Below the pieces are notes generated by a model. That model worked only from the letters and a program-made list of their open reading frames with translations. It ran no database searches and was not told the DNA's origin. The position numbers and the translations under genes are program-made. Of a stretch of DNA of 64,000 nucleotides, positions 10,800 to 22,329 are shown piece after piece. Origin of the DNA: Rhopalosiphum padi (taxonomy: Eukaryota; Arthropoda; Insecta; Hemiptera; Aphididae); NCBI RefSeq assembly GCF_020882245.1, contig NC_083600.1, positions 28,210,001 through 28,274,000 of the forward strand, written 5' to 3'. How positions within the stretch are numbered: position 1 is the first letter of the stretch; each line of letters starts with the position of its first letter.

Positions 10800-12616
10800 T
10801 TATTTACTTGAAGCATTTGGTTTTTTTTTTAATCTGTAAAAAAGAATAACATGAGAATTGTACATTTATAAAATTAATTTTATAATAATATAACTTACTT
10901 ATGAGCTAATCTTGACTTGAGTGCACATGTAAATTTATTTGCAACTTTTTTATCTAATGTTGTTTTGTCTTCTAATACTTTTTTGCAATTTATAATTGTC
11001 ATTGCCATTTCTTTACAGGTCATCTTAGGTGGGTCACGCTTCTTCTAAAATGATTAAAAATTTTTATTAGATATTTCATATAATAATCAAATTTTATTTT
11101 ATTCAAACATATATAAATATATTTTTAATTACAGGAGGTGGAGTATTATCTGCATCAAAATCATCAATTAAATCAGATTCAGAAAGATCTTCCTCTTTTA
11201 GTATTTTCATGTTTAAGTGACCACCTAATATTTGAAGTAAAATTTTACTGTTATTCAAAACACAAAAATTCTAATAGTATACTCTGTCCAGCGAGAGAAC
11301 GCGCCGCAGACCGACCAAAATCAGTTTTTCTGCGCATTCCCCAATGATACCCAGCCATAAGCAAACTAGTTTTGATAGCATGGTGACGTGGGGGGTTGCG
11401 CAGAATCGGCAAATTTTAACGCTGAACAGACTATAGATATCTGATAAATCTGTTAAATATTCATAAGTAAGTTAGTACATACTTTTATCATCTTTAATTT
11501 GATTAACCAATCCACCTCTTTTTTTACCATTAGTTTTTCGAAGCTTTGCATCTTGATCATGTAATCTAAATAAATTAAAGAAAATTAAAATATTAGGTAT
11601 ATAAGATATAACTTATTAAAATATTTTCTTTTTTCATATTAATATATCTAAGTAAGAAATGAAACTGTATCATATAACTAGTCTACAATTAACACTCAAA
11701 TCTTCTCCCATTTAAATATTTTATAATTGTTTATTTTCTCAAATAAGTGATGAAATAGAGCTATAGTACGCCTGTCAACATTTTTAAGAGCAAATTACAT
11801 TATAAAATTATTATGTACTCTCTCTCTCTCTCTCTCTTACTTTTTACAATGATTCTTTTCTTTTGCATATTTTAACAGTAAGTTTGTAGTAATATTCTGC
11901 ACCCGAAACTTAAAAATTGAATTGGTTTATCAATAAATAAAAATGTTTGTCAGTTTCAAATCTACCAGTTTATTATCCTCTATTTACATATCTATAAAGA
12001 ATAATATGGGTGCATTTATTACAATATTTATCTTATTACATTTTTTTGTACATTCAACTTTACTCTAATAAACAAAATGTGAAAATACATCAACCATTAA
12101 ACACTAATTAATTGGGTAATTGAAGTATAAATAAAGCAATAAAAGGATAACATAAAACCCTCAAGCATTTTTAGTCAGTAATCTTAAACAACCGACAGAG
12201 GCAACTAAGCAACAATGGTCCCAATAACCAACATATTCTATATATTGTTATTAATAGACTTCAAAGGAAGTTCTTTAAATATTCAAATTTAATATTTAAA
12301 TATGTATATTGCTAAACACTATTTTGCTTACTTTTTAATTAGTTTTCTAGCTAATTGATTAGCAAATTCTGTCCGTTCACCAGTACGTCGATTAGCCAAA
12401 CGTTCTTGAATCAAGTTAGTTAACTCATCATTAGTGACAATTTGAGATGTCATGATCTTTTTTAAAAACCAATAATTAATTTTTTGTGTAAATTTAAATA
12501 TATTGTAAATTATAAAAACATTAGTAGGTTACTTTTTTCTTTGATGGTCTGATGTATACGCCATCGACTAATTCGTCTTTCACTTTTGCTAAACTCATAG
12601 CCTTTTTTGAAGCCAT
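10800..12616 (-). CDS. Unrecognised basic 187-residue protein, six exons
   Basis: The exons are 12533-12616, 12332-12456, 11483-11565, 11133-11224, 10899-11044 and 10800-10833. All GT-AG junctions keep phase and give 187 residues. The protein starts MASKKAMSLAKVKDELVDG. A charged helical stretch follows (DELTNLIQERLANRRTGE), then KKRGGLVNQIKDDK, an acidic patch (KEEDLSESDLIDDFDAD), PPPKKRDPPK, and a lysine-rich end (LAHKLKKKPNASSK). It lacks a signal peptide, membrane segment or known catalytic motif, and a nuclear role is only a guess from its charge. Exon 5 ends CAT AA|GTAAGT, so the apparent stop overlaps a consensus donor. The acceptor of exon 6 (TTCTTTTTTACAG) is strong, which supports the short last exon. 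Start alternatives are ATG 12616 or a Met near the start of exon 2. A foldback transposon sits in the 11225-11482 intron. Confidence 0.72.
11278..11435. mobile_element. Small foldback element (MITE) in an intron
   Basis: A CpG-containing 158-bp island in AT-rich DNA is bounded by inverted repeats: TATACTCTGTCCAGCG on the left and CGCTGAACAGACTATA on the right, matching at 14 of 16 positions after reverse complementing. Further inside, TCTGCGCA and TGCGCAGA form a second inverted pair. TA dinucleotides at both ends are compatible with a TA target duplication of the Tc1/mariner type, but that assignment is an inference. It lies in an intron of the unrecognised minus-strand gene. Confidence 0.65.
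11818..11837 (+). repeat. (CT)10 microsatellite
   Basis: An uninterrupted CT dinucleotide run lies inside the intron between exons 2 and 3 of the minus-strand gene. Confidence 0.95.
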
Positions 12617-14748
12617 TTAAAATATATTTTGAATTTTGATATATAAAATTTAAACTAGACCGTAGTTATTAAAGTTAAATTATTAACGTATATTATTAGT
12701 ATTATAGTTGATAAAAATTGTTATTTGTTTTATGTTTAGAAATTTAAATATTTGTTAATAATTCTTTAATCTTTATCATGTCAATTTAATATTTATTTGT
12801 ATGACATTATTGCATTGATTATACTTTATTGTGATAATATAATGGCCAATGAAATAACTTATTATTCATTTTGGAACATTAAATACCTATGAAAATATGA
12901 AATAGTTACAGCCCACAAAATATAATATAATCAGATTATAGATAATATTATATAATAGAATAAATAGATCAATAAATATTTTAATAATTATTAAAATAAT
13001 TTTTTAATAAATAATAATATTATCTATAAATTGTTTGTGTATTGTTTATCTATTTGAATGTATTATAAATATATTTTTTACAGTGTGTCTCCACCGCAGA
13101 TTTGACTATATATAGTTTAGTTTTAATAATAAAAAAATGTAAATACGTTATTAAACACAAATGGAATAAAAGTAAAAGAAAATCTAACTTTCAAATTATT
13201 ATTTATTTTTACTTGGTTACTCTTAATATTAGTTTTTTGGTACACATAATTAGATGGGAAGCGAATACTCATTATTCGCCATTTTTTTTTATGAAGCAGC
13301 AGCTGCAACTGCTGCAAGCTTGCAACGTTATATACAATGCAATATGCATTATGCATCAGTTATACCACAGGATAATATGCAATTATGCAAAGTATAATAT
13401 ATTAAAAAATATCTAATAATTAATATGCCATATGACCACAATAGCAATAGCGCATAAACTAAAGTAATTTATTAAACTTTGAAGACCCTACTGCCCACTG
13501 ATCTGCAAATAAGTAGCACGATTTAAGATTTATCTTTAAATTTTTCTTGAATATATCAGCTGTAATCGTAAGAACAATATGTGAACACTCACAAACTATA
13601 TTTCTTGTTATTTTTTTATCGTTTGGTATATTTTTTTCTGTTAGGTATGATCGGAACAAAATACAAATTGAATATTAATCGTTCGCGCGCATTAGAGGAT
13701 GGGATCTGTTGGTTGGAGACTTCCACGTACTTTGATCGGCTTATTTCATGATCTGAGGTTATACTTATAACCTAAATGTATATAGTAGAAATATCATACC
13801 ACAATATCAACAACTAATGAAACGTAACGCGGCTGACTCCCACCATTTTTCAGTTCTTCCAGGTATTGCACTATTGCGTATCACAGCGAGCAGGCTGTGA
13901 AGATGTAATTTGTGTCAATTTTGTGATCATACCTCATGCCTATTAATTTTATCATGTTTAAAACCGCGTTATAAATTATAATTTTAAAACTTAAAACTGT
14001 TTATGACAATGACAGCAATAAGTTGAATTAAAGAATAATATAATAGACTTATTGGTGTTTGCCGTAGTTGGTGTTTTGGTGATACAAATTTCTTTATTCG
14101 ATTAGTCGTCTTTGACATTGTACAATGTTAAACGCTCATAGTGTTTAGTGTTTACATTTTGTATTTTTGTATACAATTTCTTTCCAATTATGAATGACAC
14201 GTCGTAGGTAGTAGCAAAATATGTTTGTATAGATGGTGCAGCTGCATGCCAGTATAGTGTATATACGTTGCCAAAGACAAACGTGTTTTAATTTTTAAAA
14301 CAATAGTGATCTACAAAATTTGATACCTGAAACCTGATAAGGTTTATTATATTATTTTGAATATTTTACTGTTGCCTAAATATTAAATTAAATAAGAAAC
14401 AACGTATTATTAATTTTTTTTTTATCGACTCTTTGGACATTGATTATTCATATCTGATGTTATTTTTTGTTATACCTTAACTGTAAGTTAAAACACGATT
14501 TCACTGGTTTGTCTTATAATCATACTTCATATCTTGTATTTTATAGATTGAGGAATTTCAATTCGTCAACTATCAATAGATTATTTCCTGAAGAGTCATA
14601 AACTCATAAGTCAAAGTAAGTTTGAAATTTAAATGTTCATATTGTATTTATTTCAAATTTGATATGAATATATGATATTGAATTAAATTATTCATTAAAC
14701 TGTGTTTTTAGTTGACTGTTGAGAGTAAAACACTTAAATTGTCTTGTG
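12617..14748. other. Intergenic, with likely RBM7 5' UTR exon and promoter
   Basis: The two flanking genes diverge here. 12617-13670 is AT-rich with nothing recognised except a glutamine-codon-like CAGCAGCTGCAACTGCTGC stretch near 13295. 13680-13920 is richer in CpG and may be promoter or an old transposon. A probable non-coding exon of the RBM7-like gene ends at about 14616 (CAAA|GTAAGT), and a strong acceptor (TGTTTTTAG) at 14711 leads into the exon holding the start codon. Confidence 0.4.
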
Positions 14749-16793
14749 ATGGATTTTGCTGATGATGTTACCAATAATGACGAAATTGAAAAAAGGGTTA
14801 GAACCCTTTGGGTGGGTAATCTTCATCCGAAAGTGTCCAGCAGAGATATAGCCGAACTGTTTTACCAGGTAATTATAAAACATGTAAATTAACTTATAAT
14901 TATACAGATTTAATTAAATCTTATTAATTGTTAGATTGGGAACAATTAAATAAAATTGTAACATTATACAAGATAAAATATTACTATAATATACACTTGT
15001 AGCTGGAAACAAGAGATAATTCAACTAACATAATCTTAATCAAATTTTAATTATGATATTTATCTACATATATTTATTTATTTTTGTGGCTTTGTTGTGA
15101 TGATTGTATAATTTTTATTATTATCATGTATTTAAATAAATAAATCGATTATTTAATATCTGTAAAATTATAATTAACAAACTAATTTGTTCTTTACATT
15201 TCATTTATGATATGTGTTATGGCTAAAAATTAAATATCGGGTAGGTAATATACTATTACTAAAAATTATCTAACTTCCAACTACAAGAGGAATGTAAAAT
15301 AATAGTTATCTTGTTTTTAATGTAACCTATTTAGGTATTAAGGTATATGCTAATATGGCAATATTATATTATCACGTTGTTATTTTAATATTATATTAGT
15401 TTTATGATTTTTTGTTAATTTTTCTATTTATAAACAAATATGTTGTTTTATTTTCTGTATGTTTAAATATTTAAAATTAAGTAAATGAATATGCACTTAA
15501 ATATTAATTAGATTTTTTCTTTTGGTTGTTTTTAAGGTAGGGCCAGTTGAATATGTAGAATTTGCATATGACGAAAATGAAATATGTGAAAACTTTGCTT
15601 TGGTTGTGTTCAAATATTCAAGTTCAGTGGAAGATAGTTTAAAAATTTTTAAAGGCACTAAGTTGTATGGGTTGCCAATAATAACAAAAAATTACTCAAA
15701 TCACTTTGAAGATCCAGTTTTTAATGAACAACTTAATTATTTTAAACAGTTAATTAAAGTCGAACAAAACTGTCAACCAAATAGTCCTACTGAATGTAAA
15801 TGGATTGATCAAAGTTTAGATGAGAAAAACATTCCAGAAAGTCTGCCTCAACCACCTATGCATGAAGATCATAGTCATAGTAAAAATCATGATAATTATG
15901 ATCGTAGAAGTAGTTCTAAAGTTAATTCAAGTAAATATAGACATCATACCCGTAATTCTAAACGCCAAAATTCAGTAAATAGTGGTGAATATTATCCAAT
16001 CGATAAATCTCACCACAGTCAAAAACATTATAAAAATTCTGAACACAACAGCAGCTCTGGTTCAATGGAGATGTTTAACTATGAACGGGATTCATATTAT
16101 AATAATCCAAATAATGATCGTAAACACCATGATCATACATCATTTAATCGAAAAGAAAGTGCATACCACAATCAGGAACCTATGTCTACGCATGAAAAAC
16201 ATTCTGGTAAAGATAATAATATGCTAGTGCGTGACCTAAGAGATACTATGTTTAGGAAACGTAATCGCTTAGATTCTAATTTTCATATTGATATGAATAC
16301 TAATGCTGGATGTACGTCATTATTAGATCTCAGAGATACTATGTACAAAAATAAGAACAGTAGGGATCTTGGACAACAGAATTATGAATCAGATTCTAAT
16401 AATCGATGGTCAGAAAGAAATCAGAACATACATGGTAATAGTTACTTAAACAAAGAACCTCGCAAAAATAACTATAATTCGGAGCGTTACAGTGAATCAA
16501 GTACTAAATATCAAAATAATTATGCTGATAGAAGTTATAACCAAGATAAATCAAACAATGGTATTCAAGAATATGGCAGTGAATTTCCTAATAATTATAA
16601 TGATGGTTATAGACGCGACAAAAACTGGCGTAACAATAATAAGTACAACAATCCTCAGAACATGGAATCTAGCAGTCGTCAGCACAATTCTTACCATCCT
16701 TATAAACGAAACAATGAACACAGTGGTCATAACCGCAATAAAAGTCACAACAGAGGGGGTTCTGACCGATCAAGACATAATTATTATTCATAA
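14749..16793 (+). CDS. RBM7: RBM7-like RNA-binding protein (RRM, NEXT-complex type)
   Basis: Coding exons 14749-14868 and 15537-16793 join in phase 0 (CAG|GTAATT, TTTTTAAG|GTAGGG) to give 458 residues. The N-terminus is one RRM: RNP2 is LWVGNL (20-25), followed by ELFYQVGPVEYVEF, an RNP1-like strand (NFALVVFKY, about 59-67) and GTKLYGLPI. The segments LF.Q.GPV and KLYG.PI match vertebrate RBM7/RBM11, whose RBM7 is the RNA-binding subunit of the nuclear exosome targeting complex with MTR4 and ZCCHC8. The rest (about 120-458) is low-complexity and rich in Asn, Ser, His and Arg, longer than in vertebrates. It contains two copies of LRDTM followed by basic residues. A polyadenylation hexamer AATAAA overlaps positions 16798-16803, only a few bases after the stop. 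Confidence 0.88.
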
Positions 16794-18582
16794 AATTAAT
16801 AAATTATTAATGTAATTTTATGAATAAGCTCATTGTACAATTTTGAAGTTAACTGTTAAGTATATATTTTTTTTTAAATTAAAATTACATTATATAAATA
16901 TTTTTATATTTATCAAAATAATCAATTTGTACATTAATGTACCTGTTAGAAAAAGATCTCGAAACAGATTTATGATTATTCTATGTTCATTTAAAGTATA
17001 TGCATCACATATATTATTATTTAGTAAATATTTAAACTTAAGTACAAAATCAATTTTTCAAAGTTAAAACTTGAACGATTGTTATAGTTCTTATTTTAAA
17101 TTTTATTATAATAAAAAAATTCCGTGTAATGGAATATTTTTTTTTAAGTATATTTCTATAAAGTATATATAAAAAATTGTATTTTGTTTAATTTAACATT
17201 GTTGGTTAAAAATCTTACGATTTAATATAGAATATAAAAATAATAACCTAACATTTTATTTTAACATGTTTAGGTTTGATTAATTTTTAAAAAAATGAGT
17301 GAAGGTATTGGGTCACTTATCTTAGCCAGTATTGGGCATATTATAAGACTTTCATCTTAAATATAATTATAAATATTTTGTTTAAATGTATAAAACAGAT
17401 ATTATTTTTTTAAGCAATTTATATGTTTATTTGATTAAATTTTTAAAATAATTACTATTTGTTGGTTATAAATAACTAATTTAAAATCTTTCATCTTAAA
17501 TAATTTTTTTATCACACAGTTATCACAAAATATACAGTTTCAAAAAGATCATAACTTACTTAAAAATAATAATATCAATAAAAGGCTACATGGGGCCCTG
17601 GATAATTATCTTACCTTTAAATTTTATAATAGGTCAGTTCACTCTAATATCAAAACTAACAGCATAATATTGAAAATGGTGAATGAAAATTTGGTATGTT
17701 GCACGTGTGTAAGACTGAGATAACACATGTGGGTTCTACGTCCTCTTAAGTATAACAAGGATTCATTGCCTACTTCTTTTCAATAAATTACTTAGGTCAA
17801 TGTAAGTAAAGGCATGGAAAATTCCAGATTTTCTTTGTGAAAATGTTTTTTAGAGTTGATCTATTTATATTACTTTGTCTTGCAGATTACAATAAGTTTA
17901 AAAAAATATTTAACGCAGTGCTGACCTGTTGTTATCTCTAGATACAATAACAGAATTGAATTCTCAATAATTTCCGATAACCAATAAGTAGCAAATATTT
18001 GGTAAATATAAAAATAAAACAATTTCATTACATAGACCCTGAGGTGTCATATATTTTAATATTTATAAGTTATAAACATTCAATTTTAAACAAATAAGCC
18101 ACTTGCTTAAATTAATAAATGGTAAATAAATATCTTTATATTATATAGCATTACTGCATTTTATTACTCTTTATTTTTCCAATCACAATTATAAAAAAAT
18201 CATTTTATATATTATACAAAAAAAAAAAAAATTGATCAATTCATTATTAAAGCACAATCTTAAATACAATATATTTATTTAAACATGTATTTCTCTGAAA
18301 AGTAATTCATAAAAATAAGATTTGAAAAATAAATTAACATTTTTTATTCATTATTGATTTGAAGCAATTTTCACACATGAATTGTATTTACTAAAAATAT
18401 TTAAAAACAGCTTAATAATATAAAAATATATATTTAAATTATATTTATATTTATTTACAAGTTAAACCATTAATCAAATAGTTTCACAAAGTATTAAAAA
18501 AAAATAAACTTTATAAAATAATAGTTACCAATTCAATGGTCATAGGAATCATCAAATGAAATTTTAAAAACATATCTTAATA
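16794..18582. other. Convergent intergenic region, dispersed-repeat remnant
   Basis: This lies between the 3' ends of the RBM7-like gene and the minus-strand Smad. It is mostly AT-rich. About 17500-17960 has a different texture (CTACATGGGGCCCTGG, TTGCACGTGTG, ACATGTGGGTTCTACGTCC) and looks like a degenerate copy of a dispersed repeat; the family is not identifiable by eye. No gene is seen. Confidence 0.4.
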
Positions 18583-20612
18583 TTAAGAGTGTGATGTTAT
18601 AGCATCATGAGGTTTTCCCATTTGTGTCAATACCTTATCAAGCCATTGTAAAGGTCCATGTAAATGTATCTCAATCCAACATGGTGTACTTGTTACATCT
18701 TGACGATGATAATCTGCCCCCCAGCCTTTTACAAATGACATACGTATTGTACACATTTTGGTTAATTCAAAAACTGCCTCAAACCCATGATTAACTGACT
18801 GTGATAAAAGTCCAGCAAATTCTTGATTGTTAAATATACGCAATGAACAACCTGGTGGTATTTTACATACTGTAGATGGATGAAAACCATGGTGTTGGTT
18901 ACAATTACGTGATTGAACAAATATAGCAGAGTCAGATAAACATTCAGCAAAGACTTCACCTCCAACATAATACAGTTGAACACCTAAAACAAAATTAATT
19001 ATAAATACTGAAATAGATTTATTTTGATAAACTAGAATAAAATATAGTAATACCTTTGCCTATATGTCGTCTAGTATTTTCAATAGTTGAATTGCGATTT
19101 ACATTAGATAACTGACCAAGGCAAAATCGATTTAAATCATTTCTAGGGTTTGTAAAACCATCCACAACCACATGAGGTGAATGACATTGGTACACTTCAC
19201 CTACTCTAGAATTGAGTTCGTAATATGCTATACTAGCCCAACAAGGTTGTTCCTGAAAAAAAAAGTAATAAGTATTAAACAATTTGTTATTATTCTTATA
19301 AGCAGTTTTAAATTATAGAATTACTGTTTAATACAATTTCTTGATTATTTATTTTAATAATGAATAATTTATAATAAGCATTTTACATTCATGACCAGGG
19401 AATAAATAAAAACTAAATAGGTTATATGTTCAATTTGTTATAATATTTAATTGTTATACTTATTTACTATTTATTTGTTTTTATAGTCAAATGGTTCAAA
19501 TGTAATTAAATAATTTACTAACAAAAAATATATCTATTTATATTTCAAATTTTTAATCAATAATATTTGTTTTTATTTTAATATTAATAACTAAAACTAT
19601 CATAGCTTAAAATATTTATACATAGCCTCTAAATAATAATAATTAATTAATAATAAAAAAACATATATTACTTGATAGACTATTGGAATACCATCAAGAT
19701 CTTCTAAATTGGTATTTTTATCGATATTATTTATTTTGTTTGGATCATCTGCTGAAGAAAATGAAGTATTCTCTGAAATATTTATAAGTTAAAATAAGGT
19801 CTATATAATCATTTAGCTTTTGTTCTAAAATACTCTACCAATTAGAGAAGTATCCGAAAAAGGATTAATGTTATTTGTAGAAGAAATTTGATTAGAAACA
19901 TTAGTTGTAGTTTGATTAGTAGTTAATACACTTTCAGGGAATCCATCAGTATTCATTGATACATTAATTGGCATTCCAACATCAATTGGTGGCTGATATT
20001 GCTGCAATGTCTGTTGTGGAGCATACTCACTTTGACGAGGAACTAGTACTGGCGGTAAAACTATCAAATAAAAAATGTTTATAAATTCATTAATAAATAT
20101 TGTGTACTTTATGATTTTACCCGGACTTTCAACTCTTTGATAGTGGTATGGATTTATGCAAACATCTTTTTGTTTAGCAGAGAATGGAAATTGACAGTGA
20201 TCAACTGCTTTAAGCTCATGGTGTGACTGAAGATCAGGCCATCGCCATACTCTGCAGTATATAACATGAGGTAAACCTTTTCTGTGAGATACCTAAGATT
20301 ACAAGCTTTTAATACAAGTTTATGATTGTAAATAAACATAAAATAATATGTTCTTACTTGCAATCTACCATCAAGACTTCTAGGTATAGTAACACATTTA
20401 CTTGGTTGTCCAGGTGAACTTAGAGCTTTTTGTAAATCTTCAGTTGCCCCTTTCGTTTTTTTTAACTTTTTCATCAGTGCATCCACAGCTTTTTCAGCCC
20501 ATTTTTCTTCTTCATCTCCTTGTTTCCACCCTAGTAGTTTTTTTACAGATGGGCTGGTAAATGAAAATAAACTATTCAAAGCACCTCCTGTTGTATCCAT
20601 TTCTTCAACCAT
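18583..20612 (-). CDS. Mad: Divergent receptor-regulated Smad, BMP branch (Mad/Smad1/5 type)
   Basis: The exons are 20358-20612, 20121-20292, 19839-20060, 19672-19772, 19054-19252 and 18583-18983, for 449 residues in consistent phase. The MH1 DNA-binding domain is strongly conserved (SVKKLLGWKQGDEEEKWAEK near 22-41, CVTIPRSLDGRLQVSHRKG across exons 1-2, CINPYHY). The MH2 domain is conserved in its C-terminal part (NRNSTIENTRRHIGKG, FVKGWGADYHRQDVTSTPCW). The L3-loop residues HRQDVTS are those of BMP-responsive Smads, which carry dpp/BMP signals from receptor to nucleus. Three things are unusual. The C-terminal phosphorylation tail is TSHS instead of SSVS. The linker has no PPxY motif for Smurf ligases and no PxSP sites. 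The early MH2 region differs (VYQCHSPHVVVDGF). It may be a fast-evolving paralogue. It faces IFT57 head-to-head. Confidence 0.93.
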
Positions 20613-22329
20613 TATTACTACCTATTTAAGCAGTAAAATACACATATTATACATATTAAATTCTATGTGCACTATTTGCTTGTCATACATTTAAATATTT
20701 AATAAATTATAAATTTAATATATATCTATATGTAAATAGGTAAGTTATAAGTAATTAGTATAAAATAACAAATACAAATAATTAATTGCATATAAAGTTC
20801 CTAACAATACTTACTAAGTTTAATAGGTACTTGGTTTATAAATCTACAATGTATAATATTAGTTTATGTACTCCTAAACGTGTATAAATAATTTATATAT
20901 TTATGTTTTTTATTTATTTATTATACATATTACTGTGTAAATAAATAAATTACAAATAAGTTAATACACTTCACTATTTATATACCTATATGTTTTAGCT
21001 TTAAAAGTGAATATTATTCATTGAGCAAATATTCAAAAAACAATAGTTTGAAATCCGGCATTGAATATTGTAATAGTTTTCAAGTTTTACAGTGTAGAAT
21101 GACGGAATTAGCGCGTGCGCATTTTTTAAATATTATAAAATCGATAATTATATGCACTATAACATCGATAATGTATTGATTTTTTACTACACGCATGCGC
21201 AGTACAGGACAGGATAGCTGATAAAAATTATAATTATAAACATGTATATATCTATAATATACATGTGTTAACTGTTAAGGAGTACTGTTCAGAATGTTCC
21301 GTCGTTTTGGGATGCCGATAACAGCAACACTTTTAAACAGAAAATAGTTTTTTTTTCTACTTATAGGCTTTAACCAATATAAGTACACTATAGGTACCTA
21401 TTTTAAAACACATAATTGTATTTTGTATGATTTGTAATAATTTTTTTTAACATTAATTATTATATTACGTATAAATCTGTATTAGTTAACAGTAGAGAGC
21501 TATAATTATAGAGCCTTAGTTAACAGTAAATTTAAGTGAAGTGCCATTGGGAGACATGCATAGGATGATGACTTGTCAAAGAGGCCTTCCATTGATAAAA
21601 CTTCAGATAGTAGTTATAGTCATAAATTGAATATTTATTCAATTAATAAATCTTGGCATCAATTAAATTTTAGACACCTTCAGAAGGTTATTTTGCAGTA
21701 ACTTAAAGATTTTAATGACTAAGAAGTGTGAAGATTTCAGCTGTGAAGACTAATACAATTTTGGACAGTTTGATAGAGTACTTGATGAAGTGATCTTATT
21801 GATATAGACCTTAAGAAATGGTGATCTTAAGTATTTAATGGAGATATTCTATCTAAAAAGTTTGGATACAAATTTGCTATTAGAATATGAAGATTTGGTT
21901 AAGTCTTAAGTTGAATTCTGTTAGTCAATATGAGTTTCTGTAGTAGTGTGCAGAAGGCAATATTATTATAAATACGTAGATGTTTGAATATGAAAAAAAA
22001 TTTTTATCAAATTTGAATACTTTTCGTTTTTTATTAATATATTATGCATTAAAACATAATTTTTATCATAACCTATCTATTTTAGAAATCTCTAATCTGC
22101 ATTTTTTATATGATTGCAAGGTATTAATTAATTATAAAATGAATATAAATATATATAAAGTATTAATGATTATTTAATTAGATTTTTTCTTTTTATTCCT
22201 GGCAATTATAATTAAATAACTTCTTACAAAATATAAATATGTACATTTATTTTAATATGTATTTAACTAGTTAATAAATGTTTTAATTAAATTTATTTGT
22301 AATTTTAGTATAGGACTGAAATAATAAAT
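20613..22329. promoter_or_regulatory. Likely bidirectional promoter region between Smad and IFT57
   Basis: This 1.7-kb interval separates two head-to-head genes. A CpG-richer core near 21050-21210 has two NRF1-like palindromic sites, GCGCGTGCGCA at 21111-21121 and CGCATGCGCA at 21192-21201. Between them are two ATCGATA boxes (21140-21146, 21164-21170), which resemble the core of the Drosophila DRE element. A probable acceptor at 22308-22309, just before the IFT57 start codon, suggests a non-coding first exon closer to the CpG core. 21480-21960 shows no recognisable gene. Promoter function is inferred from layout and motifs. Confidence 0.5.

Noticed and set aside
13102..13416. 104-codon plus-strand frame and its minus-strand counterpart
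   Set aside because: Both are AT-driven with a CAG-rich low-complexity stretch; neither has splice or family support.
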